From JBGQDM01 sp041495845 (GTDB lineage Bacteria; Acidobacteriota; Terriglobia; Terriglobales; Acidobacteriaceae), in NCBI GenBank assembly GCA_041495845.1, contig JBGQDM010000041.1, forward strand, positions 1-25,521: DNA of 25,521 bases, read 5' to 3'. The position numbers and the translations under genes were made by a program. This document shows, piece after piece, positions 16,133 through 24,021 of this stretch (the first letter of the stretch is position 1; each line of letters starts with the position of its first letter). Under the pieces are notes generated by a model, which was not told where the DNA came from, did not search any database, and worked only from the letters and a program-made list of their open reading frames with translations.

Positions 16133-16165
16133 ATTATTCTTGAATTCCCCACAGCGTAGAATTTC

Positions 16166-19100
16166 ATGATTGGAAGAGGGCACTTGACTGCAAGATTTCC
16201 CGTCGTTTTTTTGATCCTCGTGGCGTCTTTCTGGGGACAAACCGCAGCCACCCCTCCTGCGCACGTCATTCGCGCTTATCAGCACGACGTGTCTCCGCCT
16301 CTGCGCGACATCCCGCCCTCACTCGCCGTGGATGTGCACCTGGGACAAGATGACGACCGCAATGAGCGCGAGCCTGGCCGCGAACTTGACGAAGGCGGCA
16401 ATGTTCCCGTCCGCAACGACGCGCATCGCCAGCTTGCCACCAAGTTGGCCCATCCAGTCGCCTCTGCGGTTGCCGTCTCTGCCGTGGCCACGGCGGGCAG
16501 CGCGTCGATCAGCGCTGGCCTATCGCAAAATTTTGACGGTATCGGCGGCAACGGTTGGGCCACGTCTGATGCCAACGGCGCCGTCGGCGCCACCCAGTAC
16601 TTGCAGTGGGTCAATACCAAATTTGCGGTGTATAGCAAGACCACCGGTGCCCTTCTGCTTGGTCCAGTCAACGGAAACACGCTGTGGTCGGGCTTCGGTG
16701 GGGCTTGCCAGAACAACAACAGTGGCGACCCGATTGTTCTTTACGACCAGATCGCCGGCCGCTGGGTCATGATGCAACACACCACCTCGGCGGCTCCTTA
16801 CTTCATGTGTTTCGCTGTCTCCAAGACTTCCGACGCCACGGGCAGCTGGAATCGCTACGCCTTTCAACTCACCACCCTTCTGCCCGATTACCCCAAGATG
16901 GCGATCTGGCCGGATGGCTACTACGTCACCATCGCGCTGCTTAGCAATACCTTCCACGCTGCCGGCACCACCGTTTGTGCGCTTGATCGTGCGGCCATGA
17001 TTCAAGGCACGGCTGCGAGCACGGTGTGCTTTACTACCCCGACCAGCCAGAACAATCTGTTGCCCTCAAACTTCGACGGTTCCGTTCCGCCTCCCGCTGG
17101 GTCGCCCAACTATTTGCTCAACATGGGGACCAATTCGCTGAACCTTTGGAAATTCCACGTGGACTTCCAGACTCCCGCGAACTCCACTTTTGTCGGTCCC
17201 GCTGCCATCCCCGTAGCGGCGTTTACTCCTTCCTGTTCTGGCGCCGTCTGCATTCCGCAGGGAGGAAATACGCAACTGATCGACTCGCTGGCCGATCGCC
17301 TCATGTACCGCCTGGCTTATCGCCACTTCAGCGATGGGCACGAAGCCCTGGTCGTCAACCACACGGTGGGCAACCCCGCCGGAATCCGCTGGTACGAAAT
17401 TCGCGACCCGGGAAGTTCCCCCACCGTATTCCAGCAGGGAACCTACCAGCCGGACGCCTCGTCGCGCTGGATGGGTAGCGCCGGCATGGACCGGGTGGGT
17501 GACCTCGCCATCGGCTACAGCCTTTCCAGCAGCGCGCAGAACCCCGCCATCGCTTACTCCGGGCGCGTGCCCACGGATCCCGCGGGGACCTTGCAGAGCG
17601 AGCAGCTGATCTTCCAGGGAGCGGCTTCGCAGGTTGGTTCCGGTCGTTGGGGAGACTACAGCGGCTTGGCCATCGATCCGTCCGACGATTGCACCTTCTG
17701 GTACACCAATCAGTACTACGCCACTGCCAGCGTCAACGGCTGGAGCACGCGCATTGCTTCCTTCCGCTTCCCCACATGTGGCACCGGACCAGTGTCCATC
17801 ACTCCGGGTGGCCTGACTTTTTCCGCGCAGAACGTTGGGGTTACCAGCGCCGCGCAGACCTTGACGGTGGCGAACAACCAGCCAGTCGCGCTCGAGATCA
17901 GTGGCATTAACGCCAGCGGAGATTTTGCTCAGACCAACAACTGCCCGACTACGCTTGCCGCCAACGCCAGTTGCACCATCAGCGCGACCTTCACTCCTTC
18001 GGCGCCCGGCACTCGCGTTGGCCTGGTCACCGTCACTGACGGTGCTCCTGGCAGCCCGCAAACCGCCACCCTCAGCGGTATTGGGAACGGCCCTGCCGTG
18101 AGCCTCTCCGCCAGCAGCTGGGCGTTCGGTAATTTCGGCGTCGGCACTTCCAGCTCCGCGAAGGCTTTCGTTGTCACCAACACCGGTACCACGCCGTTGA
18201 CAGTGAGCTCGGTGACCGGCAGCGGCAACTTTGCCGAGACTGACAACTGCACCAGCAGTGCGATTCCGGTGGGTTCAACTTGCACCATTAATGCGACCTT
18301 CGGCCCTACCGTGGTTGGTGGTCTGACCGGCGTTGTCACCATTACCGACAACGCTCCTGGTTCGCCCCATCTGATTACGCTGGCCGGCTCGGGCGCACCG
18401 CAAGTGCAGACCGTGCCGCTTAATCTAACTTTTGGAACCGTGACGGTTGGCTCCAGCAGTGCTGCGAAAGCTGTCACCATCACAAATTTTTCCGGCACTA
18501 CGCTGAGCCTCAACTTCGCCGTGAGCGGAAACTACGCTATCTCCTCGACAACCTGCGCTAGCTCGCTGGCTTCGCGGACCAAGTGTGTCATCAATGTGAC
18601 GTTCTCTCCGGGTTACAACGGGTTCATCCGTGGCGGTGTTAGCATCACGACCAACGCCAATCCCAGCGTTTCCACCGTGGGATTGTCCGGTTCCGGCACC
18701 GGTGGCCCGGCCGCTTCGCTGACCCTATCCACACTCACCGTGAACTTTGCCAACATCGTGTTGGGAACAACCACTCCGGCGAAGTCGGTGACGGTGACCA
18801 ACAACACCGGCTCTGCGGTGAACATTGCATCACTCACTGCTACGGGTGGATATAGCCTGAACTCCGGCAGCCCGGCTTGCGGTGGCGTGCTCTCGGCCGG
18901 CGCCCTCTGCCGCATTCTCGTGAAGTTTACCCCCACTGCTGCCGGCGCCACCAACGGAGCCATCACCATCACGGACAACGCGGCCGTCAGCCCACAAATG
19001 ATCAACCTTACGGGGACGGCGATCCTGCCCGTGACCCTCTCCACGTCAAACCTTGCTTTTGGCAACCAGCCCCCTGGAACTTCCAGCGCTCCGCAGACGC

Positions 19101-19342
19101 TCACCCTCACCAATAACCTGAGTTCCGCGCTTACCATCCAGAGTGCGGTTGCTTCGGGTAACTATTCCATTACGGCCGCGGCGGTGAATCCCTGCGGCAG
19201 CACAGTTCCAGCCTTGGGGAGTTGCAATCTTGCGGTCACGTTCAATCCCTCGGCTGTGGGATCGCTCCCGGGTGTTGCTACCATTGCGCACAGTGCCTTG
19301 GGCAGCTCGCAGGTAGTCGCGCTCAGCGGCACCGGTCAGTAA
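16166..19342 (+). CDS. Large exported protein: unclassified N-terminal domain plus five choice-of-anchor D repeats
   Basis: This 1058-aa protein has a signal peptide (TARFPVVFLILVASFWGQTA). Residues about 100-540 form a domain with repeated aromatic/Gly strands, e.g. QYLQWVNTKFAVYSK, DPIVLYDQIAGRWVMMQ, SRWMGSAGMDRVGDLAIGYS and SGRWGDYSGLAIDP. This resembles a beta-propeller, but I cannot name the family; no catalytic residues were identified. Residues about 542-1058 hold five HYDIN/ASPM/SPD-2-like Ig repeats of about 100 residues, each with a Cys pair, ending in LSGTGQ. The Cys pairs suggest disulfides and fit export. A TTG at 16184 after GAAGAGGG is an alternative start that keeps the signal peptide. 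It follows the FG-GAP gene after a hairpin and is closed by a strong terminator, so it may be its own transcript. A surface or secreted binding role is likely but not shown. Confidence 0.85.
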   Translation: MIGRGHLTARFPVVFLILVASFWGQTAATPPAHVIRAYQHDVSPPLRDIPPSLAVDVHLGQDDDRNEREPGRELDEGGNVPVRNDAHRQLATKLAHPVASAVAVSAVATAGSASISAGLSQNFDGIGGNGWATSDANGAVGATQYLQWVNTKFAVYSKTTGALLLGPVNGNTLWSGFGGACQNNNSGDPIVLYDQIAGRWVMMQHTTSAAPYFMCFAVSKTSDATGSWNRYAFQLTTLLPDYPKMAIWPDGYYVTIALLSNTFHAAGTTVCALDRAAMIQGTAASTVCFTTPTSQNNLLPSNFDGSVPPPAGSPNYLLNMGTNSLNLWKFHVDFQTPANSTFVGPAAIPVAAFTPSCSGAVCIPQGGNTQLIDSLADRLMYRLAYRHFSDGHEALVVNHTVGNPAGIRWYEIRDPGSSPTVFQQGTYQPDASSRWMGSAGMDRVGDLAIGYSLSSSAQNPAIAYSGRVPTDPAGTLQSEQLIFQGAASQVGSGRWGDYSGLAIDPSDDCTFWYTNQYYATASVNGWSTRIASFRFPTCGTGPVSITPGGLTFSAQNVGVTSAAQTLTVANNQPVALEISGINASGDFAQTNNCPTTLAANASCTISATFTPSAPGTRVGLVTVTDGAPGSPQTATLSGIGNGPAVSLSASSWAFGNFGVGTSSSAKAFVVTNTGTTPLTVSSVTGSGNFAETDNCTSSAIPVGSTCTINATFGPTVVGGLTGVVTITDNAPGSPHLITLAGSGAPQVQTVPLNLTFGTVTVGSSSAAKAVTITNFSGTTLSLNFAVSGNYAISSTTCASSLASRTKCVINVTFSPGYNGFIRGGVSITTNANPSVSTVGLSGSGTGGPAASLTLSTLTVNFANIVLGTTTPAKSVTVTNNTGSAVNIASLTATGGYSLNSGSPACGGVLSAGALCRILVKFTPTAAGATNGAITITDNAAVSPQMINLTGTAILPVTLSTSNLAFGNQPPGTSSAPQTLTLTNNLSSALTIQSAVASGNYSITAAAVNPCGSTVPALGSCNLAVTFNPSAVGSLPGVATIAHSALGSSQVVALSGTGQ

Positions 19343-19372
19343 TCAAACTTAATTCGGTACGCAGCAAGAAAC

Positions 19373-19406
19373 AAAAAAAGCCCGCCATCTCTGGCGGGCT
19401 TTTTTT
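19373..19406. terminator. Bidirectional intrinsic terminator
   Basis: Seven A, then GCCCGCC, a six-base loop (ATCTCT), GGCGGGC, then seven T. The 14-base-pair stem is symmetric, so it gives a GC hairpin plus U tract on both strands. It lies between the + strand gene ending at 19342 and the - strand gene ending at 19423, and should serve both. Confidence 0.95.
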
Positions 19407-19422
19407 GTTTTTTAGTTGAGAT

Positions 19423-21855
19423 CTACCAGGCGCTATGATTTTCCAGGAGCACGGGCTTGAGGCTGATTTGCATCTGGCTGTTGTGGAGCACAGTCAGATT
19501 GCCCGTCAGGTCTCGATACTGGACGAAGCCCGCGGGCACGGTGTACGCCCTCGTGGTGCAGGAACCGCCGCCGCACGTCTGTGCCGCGTCCCAGACTGCC
19601 AGGGCACGGTACCCGTTTGCCCGCGTGTAGCCGCAGGTCCACACGGTCCCGTTCGCCGTGCAGGCTCCGCTGGGCGACGCGCCGTGCAGCCACTGATAGA
19701 CCTGCAGGTAGGCCACGCCGGGGGGTGTGACCGCGTGTGTCTGGTAGCTGTAGAAATTGCCGGTGTTCAGCAGGTCCCAGCCATACCAGTAGTAACGATC
19801 CACCTGCGCGCTGGCGTGCACCAGGTAGCTTCGCCCGGTGAACGCCACCTGCTGGTCCGGGTCGTACGTATTGCTGAAGATTCCCCAACTGCCTTCGGTA
19901 TCGAAGATCTGTTTGTCGGTGACGCTGTAGGCCGCCATTACGCTCCGCAGATTCTCCAGCCGCACCAGGAAATCCTCCGGGTGGACTACATACCCGTGCA
20001 GCGCGATCACGTCCACATATTGGCCGCCTCCCGCCGCCAGGAACTTCGCCGCCCAATTCATCAGCAAGCCGGGGTCGCCCCCATCTCCTGTTTCTGGCGG
20101 AGCGACAATCTTGATGTTCGGGTCCACGCCCTTGGCGATTGTCGACGCATCCTGCGCCATCCGTACCAGTTGCGGGAACGTGCCCGTCCACTCGGACTGG
20201 ATGTTGGGCTCGTTCCAGATTTCCAGATACTGGATCTTTCCCGGCCCCACGTGTGCCATTAGCGCCGAGATGAAATTGCGGAAATGTTGATTGCTCCCCG
20301 TCCCGTCTGCGTTCAGATCCTTCGGCGGGTAACAACCACCGGCCGGGAAGCTTCCATTAGCGCAACCCGCCGTCGGGTTCGATGACGCCCACGCTGGCGT
20401 GTAGAACATCGTAAACATCACATCCTGACCCGATTGTTCTGCCAGCGCCAGCCATCTATCCAGCCGCGCCCAGTTGTAGACTCCGGGCGCGGTGTTGATG
20501 TCATTCCACTTGATCTGGCTGCCCAAGGTGCGGTAGCTGCCGAACTTGAATCCCTGTGTGGTCGGCCACGGGTCGCTCAGTTTGTTGACGTGAATGCCGA
20601 AAAATGATTCCGGAATGGTGTACGCGGGCGCGGATGCACTCTGCACCTCCAGGCTGAAACTTTCGCTTGCCGCCTGCTGTGGTGAAGACGAATCCGTCAC
20701 CTGCACCGTTACGGTGAAGCTCCCGGACTGGTTCGTGAGGCCGATGATGGCCCCATCGTTGGCGTCGAGGCTGATTCCCACCGGCAGGGTTCCAGACGTG
20801 AGACTCCAAAGGTAGGGCGAACTCCCTCCCGCTGCTGCCAAGGGCGCGGCATATGCGGTCCCAGCCGAGGCTCTGGGCAGGGAAGAGGTCGTAATCCGCA
20901 GCGGCGAGCCCGCAGGTGGCGCTGTGATATCGACCCGGGTCCAGGTTTGCGCCGATGGATCCGCCACGCTGGCGGCCGTGATACTTGCAGTTGTGTCCGC
21001 GGACACGGCTGGTGCTGCGTACAACCCCGTGGCCGAAATCGTTCCTGTGGTGCACGACCATACCACCGCCGGATTGCTTGCGTTGTGCACACTGGCGCTG
21101 AACTGCACCGTGCCTGACGACGGCACGCTCGGGCCCAGCGGCGCAACTGTGACAGTAACTGCCGGGGCTGATGCTTGCACTGTAACCGTGGCAGCTGCCG
21201 ACTTTGTCGTGTCGGCCACGCTGGTGGCGGTGATTGTTACCGTCGTGCTCGTGGTCACCTGCGGCGCATGGAAAACGCCGGCACTCGAAATGCTCCCTGC
21301 GCTCGCGGACCAGGTGACGTGCTGGTCGCTGGCATTCTTCACACTCGCTGAAAACGTTTGAGTTCCGTCTGACGGGATGGACACTCCGTCCGGCGTCACC
21401 GCCACCGTCACCGCGGGAGGGGCATCCACCGTGACCGATGCCTGTGCTTTGACCGTGGTGTCGCTGGTGCTGGTCGCGGTGATCGTCACCATCGTCCGGC
21501 TGGAAACCTTGGGCGCGCTAAACAGCCCGGTAGGAGAAATGCTCCCCATACTGGCTTCGAAGAGGATCTCCGGTTGGACCGAGCCGGCCGCTCCCCCTTT
21601 GAGCGCTGGCGGCCCTGGTGTAGTAGCCTGCGCGGTGAACTGTTGCTGTGCACCGCCCGAGAGCGCGGCTGTGGCTGGGGTCAGCGTCACCATTACGGTT
21701 CCCGCGGCATTGGTGGCGCTGCTTTGGTTCTTGCTGGCCAGATTACAGGCGGCGATCACAAGCAGAAGGGCTGAAAGAACACCGATCTGGAGCCCATTCC
21801 ACGCAAGGGAACATTGTCGTGCAAGCGGCTGGCGGCGGCAGCGACGCAGGGGCAT
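19423..21855 (-). CDS. Lipoprotein with Ig-like repeats and GH39/GH5-like (clan GH-A) glycosidase domain
   Basis: This 810-aa protein starts with a basic stretch, a hydrophobic segment and the lipobox VIAAC, with Cys37, so it is probably a lipid-anchored envelope protein. Residues about 50-300 hold three BIG2-like Ig repeats; each has '(F/W)xxSxGxISxxGxFxAPxV' and then TITATS. Residues about 315-405 form a He_PIG-type Ig domain (TLPVGISLDANDGAI). Residues about 411-790 are a TIM-barrel glycosidase: SYRTLGSQIKWNDINTAPG, acid/base E549 in IWNEPN, nucleophile E654 in DTEGSWG. The two-Glu arrangement with WNEP is the GH-A clan pattern; GH39 is the closest guess. GAGG at 21863-21866 lies seven bases before the start codon. 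It may trim surface polysaccharide; the substrate is unknown. A sulfotransferase gene lies just upstream on the same strand. Confidence 0.87.
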   Translation of the reverse strand: MPLRRCRRQPLARQCSLAWNGLQIGVLSALLLVIAACNLASKNQSSATNAAGTVMVTLTPATAALSGGAQQQFTAQATTPGPPALKGGAAGSVQPEILFEASMGSISPTGLFSAPKVSSRTMVTITATSTSDTTVKAQASVTVDAPPAVTVAVTPDGVSIPSDGTQTFSASVKNASDQHVTWSASAGSISSAGVFHAPQVTTSTTVTITATSVADTTKSAAATVTVQASAPAVTVTVAPLGPSVPSSGTVQFSASVHNASNPAVVWSCTTGTISATGLYAAPAVSADTTASITAASVADPSAQTWTRVDITAPPAGSPLRITTSSLPRASAGTAYAAPLAAAGGSSPYLWSLTSGTLPVGISLDANDGAIIGLTNQSGSFTVTVQVTDSSSPQQAASESFSLEVQSASAPAYTIPESFFGIHVNKLSDPWPTTQGFKFGSYRTLGSQIKWNDINTAPGVYNWARLDRWLALAEQSGQDVMFTMFYTPAWASSNPTAGCANGSFPAGGCYPPKDLNADGTGSNQHFRNFISALMAHVGPGKIQYLEIWNEPNIQSEWTGTFPQLVRMAQDASTIAKGVDPNIKIVAPPETGDGGDPGLLMNWAAKFLAAGGGQYVDVIALHGYVVHPEDFLVRLENLRSVMAAYSVTDKQIFDTEGSWGIFSNTYDPDQQVAFTGRSYLVHASAQVDRYYWYGWDLLNTGNFYSYQTHAVTPPGVAYLQVYQWLHGASPSGACTANGTVWTCGYTRANGYRALAVWDAAQTCGGGSCTTRAYTVPAGFVQYRDLTGNLTVLHNSQMQISLKPVLLENHSAW

Positions 21856-21862
21856 GTTGGGA

Positions 21863-21866
21863 CCTC
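21863..21866 (-). promoter_or_regulatory. Ribosome binding site of the lipoprotein glycosidase
   Basis: On the - strand GAGG lies seven bases before the ATG at 21855. It supports this start, which also gives a complete lipoprotein signal. Confidence 0.6.
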
Positions 21867-22014
21867 AGAAGGCAGCTCTAAAGGCCGCCTTTCTAAGATC
21901 ATTGTGTGGAAGGTGGGACCGCGAAGGTAGGTACCCTCTGGTCACTCGGCAGTAGCAGCAGTACATGACCTGCTGTGCACCGGCAACTCACAGAGCTTAA
22001 GTGGTTTGCGCGCT

Positions 22015-22905
22015 CTACCCCGTCGGCCTGACAGGATACCGATAACGCATTTGTAGGGGGAAGGTCAGCAAGTTCACCAACCACCGGTGGGAGTCGTCGG
22101 CAGGGCGCTTAGGTTCCCCGATTCGAACTTTGCCGCTATCAAGCTTGTCCGGGTTTCCCGCCAGCGAATGCTGCTGCCGGATCGTGGCCTCCATCCCTTG
22201 CAGGAACGGCATCTCTGGCGCCGACCCAACCACGTCCGCCGCGGCTGCTTGCAGCACGGCCCCGGGGTCGCGCAAGAAATCTTCATAGCGCACGAGCCGG
22301 TAACTCTTCGTCCGGCACTTCAGCGCCTCGGAGAGCAGATTGTAGGACCACCACCACGCCACCACCCGGCTTGCCGGATGGGTTGCCAGATAGCCCTTCT
22401 TTTTCGTCCAGCTGGCCACCACGTTGTGCGGATCGCGGACGACGTGCAGCACATGCATTTCGACATTCGGCGCCAGGCTTGCCAGCAGCCCATTGGTTGG
22501 GTTCTTCGAAGAATCGACGATCACACGGCAGCCCGTCGTGGCCACCACGTGCTGGTAGACGCTTGCCAGCTTCGCCAAGATCGGCGCATAGGCCGGTGGA
22601 ATCCGGCCGGAGTTTGACTGACGCATCAGGGCTGGGAAACACCGCATGCGCAACAATGGCGCCGCTTCGGCTGCCATAGCGGGTGAGATTGTTTCGGCGG
22701 CTTCTTTCCAAAAAGGGCACTCCTCCACCGCTCGCCCGCAGCCGCACGGCAGTCCCTTGGCCCGCAGGCGTGGGTCAAACAGGAACAGCGCCGCCTCCCC
22801 CACGTTTACAAACCCGTCAAGCTCACCCAGGAGGCGCGCAATCAGTGTCGTCCCACTGCGGCCGGACCCTGCGATATACAAAAGCTTGATCTTTTTCGAA
22901 TCCAT
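22015..22905 (-). CDS. Sulfotransferase family protein (second copy in window)
   Basis: From ATG 22905 the protein has 296 residues. The 5'-phosphosulfate loop is AGSGRSGTTLIARLLGE, beginning near 12. The 3'-phosphate motif is LHVVRDPHNVVASW, with Arg157. VDSSKNPTN lies between them, as in the bacterial Sulfotransfer_3-like group. An ATG at 22989 in the same frame would add 28 residues of low conservation with no Shine-Dalgarno, so the shorter form, which starts just before the LLYIAGSGRSGTT strand, is preferred. A Cys-rich patch (LPCGCGRAVEECPFW) is common in this subfamily. It is not a close duplicate of the sulfotransferase at 10.9 kb: motifs agree, but the rest differs. It would transfer sulfate from PAPS to an unknown acceptor. 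It precedes the lipoprotein glycosidase on the same strand with a 159-base gap. Confidence 0.85.
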   Translation of the reverse strand: MDSKKIKLLYIAGSGRSGTTLIARLLGELDGFVNVGEAALFLFDPRLRAKGLPCGCGRAVEECPFWKEAAETISPAMAAEAAPLLRMRCFPALMRQSNSGRIPPAYAPILAKLASVYQHVVATTGCRVIVDSSKNPTNGLLASLAPNVEMHVLHVVRDPHNVVASWTKKKGYLATHPASRVVAWWWSYNLLSEALKCRTKSYRLVRYEDFLRDPGAVLQAAAADVVGSAPEMPFLQGMEATIRQQHSLAGNPDKLDSGKVRIGEPKRPADDSHRWLVNLLTFPLQMRYRYPVRPTG

Positions 22906-23244
22906 AGACTCTTCTGCTCTGGGCGCGTGATCCTTGGGGGACGGGTTGAACACATTCCTCAATGCCGGGCACCGGGCTGTGAGGGACATCCCGAGGGGGT
23001 AGGCCCGTGGCCGAGAACAATAACCTGCCTCAGTTTACCCGGCGCGGGTGCGTCGCGATAGAGGACTTTCGCTTCCTGGAGGTTCGACCTTGCAAGTTCT
23101 TGCACACTCGGCTAAGCCTGTAAGTCATTCTGTTCCAACGCGAACGGCAAGTTCTTTCATCTTGACGCTAATCGTTGCAGCTATCACAATAGGCCACCGG
23201 GAAAGCACCAGAAGCCGGCACCCTGGCAGGGTTTACTTCTCGGC
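22906..23244. other. Intergenic stretch between divergent genes
   Basis: About 340 bases lie between the - strand sulfotransferase and the + strand repeat fragment. I see no convincing promoter, RNA gene or terminator. In the + strand frame starting GTG 23048, a hydrophobic stretch SSFILTLIVAAITIG (around 23153-23197) resembles a signal peptide core. It is in a different frame from the downstream fragment and may be the remains of its N-terminus. Confidence 0.4.
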
Positions 23245-23898
23245 GTGGCTTCTCCTGGTCCCCCTTACCCGGCCGCGATCCTGTTCAACCCCTTGAATTT
23301 GAACTTTCCGAACACTGTGGTTGGCAGCAGCAGCGCTGCCAAGGCTGTGACGTTGACCAACAATCAGTCGGTACCTCTGACCTTCAGCCAAATCACCACC
23401 ACCGCTGAGTTTCAGCAAACCAACAACTGCGGCACCGCGCTCGCACCTCTGGCCCAATGCACGGTGACGCTGAAATTCTCTCCGACGGACATCGGCCTGC
23501 GCTCTGGGTCGCTAGCCATTACCGATGACGCGTTCGGTAGCCCGCATACGATTCCCCTGAGTGGTGTCGGCACATTCGTTCGGGTGCTACCGGTGTCACT
23601 CAGCTTCGCCGCCACTCCAGTCGGCACTACCAGCTCAGCTCAGGCTGTGATCGTCTCCAACGCCAGTTCCTCGGCCTTCGTCAAATTCTCCGGCCTGGTG
23701 ATGGCCGGCGCCGATCCCGCGGATTTCGCCCGAACCGGGGCCTGTGCCGCGACCACCGTGCTGGCCCCGGGCGCCGCTTGCCAGATGAGTGTCAGATTCA
23801 AGCCGAGCGCCACCGGGGCTCGCTCCGCCCAGATACAAGTCTCAGATGATGGCGGCGGCAGCCCGCAAAAGGTTAACCTCTCCGGAACGGGACAGTAG
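23245..23898 (+). CDS. Short choice-of-anchor D repeat protein, probably truncated or frameshifted
   Basis: This open frame of 217 residues from GTG 23245 consists of two HYDIN/ASPM/SPD-2-like Ig repeats and nothing else. Repeat 1 begins near ILFNPLNLNFPNTVVG and repeat 2 near VLPVSLSFAATPVG. Each has the Cys pair (NNC...AQC; GAC...AAC), and the end is LSGTGQ as in the two large proteins at 13.7 and 16.2 kb. There is no signal peptide and no N-terminal domain. The frame is open upstream to about 23116 but offers no good start, and the only Shine-Dalgarno-like AGGG lies 13 bases from the GTG. The Cys pairs and family habit imply an exported protein, so this is likely the 3' end of a larger gene that lost its 5' part. 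A lost or gained base near the C5 run at 23260 could join it to an upstream hydrophobic segment. It may be non-functional. Confidence 0.6.
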   Translation: MASPGPPYPAAILFNPLNLNFPNTVVGSSSAAKAVTLTNNQSVPLTFSQITTTAEFQQTNNCGTALAPLAQCTVTLKFSPTDIGLRSGSLAITDDAFGSPHTIPLSGVGTFVRVLPVSLSFAATPVGTTSSAQAVIVSNASSSAFVKFSGLVMAGADPADFARTGACAATTVLAPGAACQMSVRFKPSATGARSAQIQVSDDGGGSPQKVNLSGTGQ

Positions 23899-23930
23899 GC
23901 CGAACTCGAAGGATGCCGAACTCGACGGAT
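23899..23930. repeat. Two-copy tandem 16-bp repeat just after the repeat fragment
   Basis: GCCGAACTCGAAGGAT (23899-23914) is followed directly by GCCGAACTCGACGGAT (23915-23930), with one mismatch. It begins immediately after the TAG of the preceding gene. Function unknown; a small slippage duplication is the simplest explanation. Confidence 0.8.
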
Positions 23931-24021
23931 GATGGCAGGGGGCCCTGGGGCAGGCTTGTGGGGCGCAGCGCCCGGGCTCCGCGTAGTTCTCAGGTATGCG
24001 CCGGGAGAGGGTCCCTTCGGC

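Noticed and set aside
16140..16162. TTGAAT ... TAGAAT considered as a promoter for the 1058-aa gene
   Set aside because: The spacing is only 11 bases and the -10-like box ends three bases before the ATG, so it cannot work for that start.
17066..18061. Reverse-strand open frame of 331 codons opposite the 1058-aa protein
   Set aside because: Low-complexity Gly/Arg/Val composition with no domain; it lies opposite a gene with signal peptide, repeats and terminator.
19435..20262. Forward open frame of 275 codons opposite the lipoprotein glycosidase
   Set aside because: The reverse frame carries WNEP and DTEGSW catalytic motifs and a lipobox; the forward frame has none.
21956..21975. CAGCAG/CTGCTG inverted repeat between the sulfotransferase and glycosidase genes
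   Set aside because: A six-base-pair stem with an eight-base loop and no T tract is too weak to call as a terminator.
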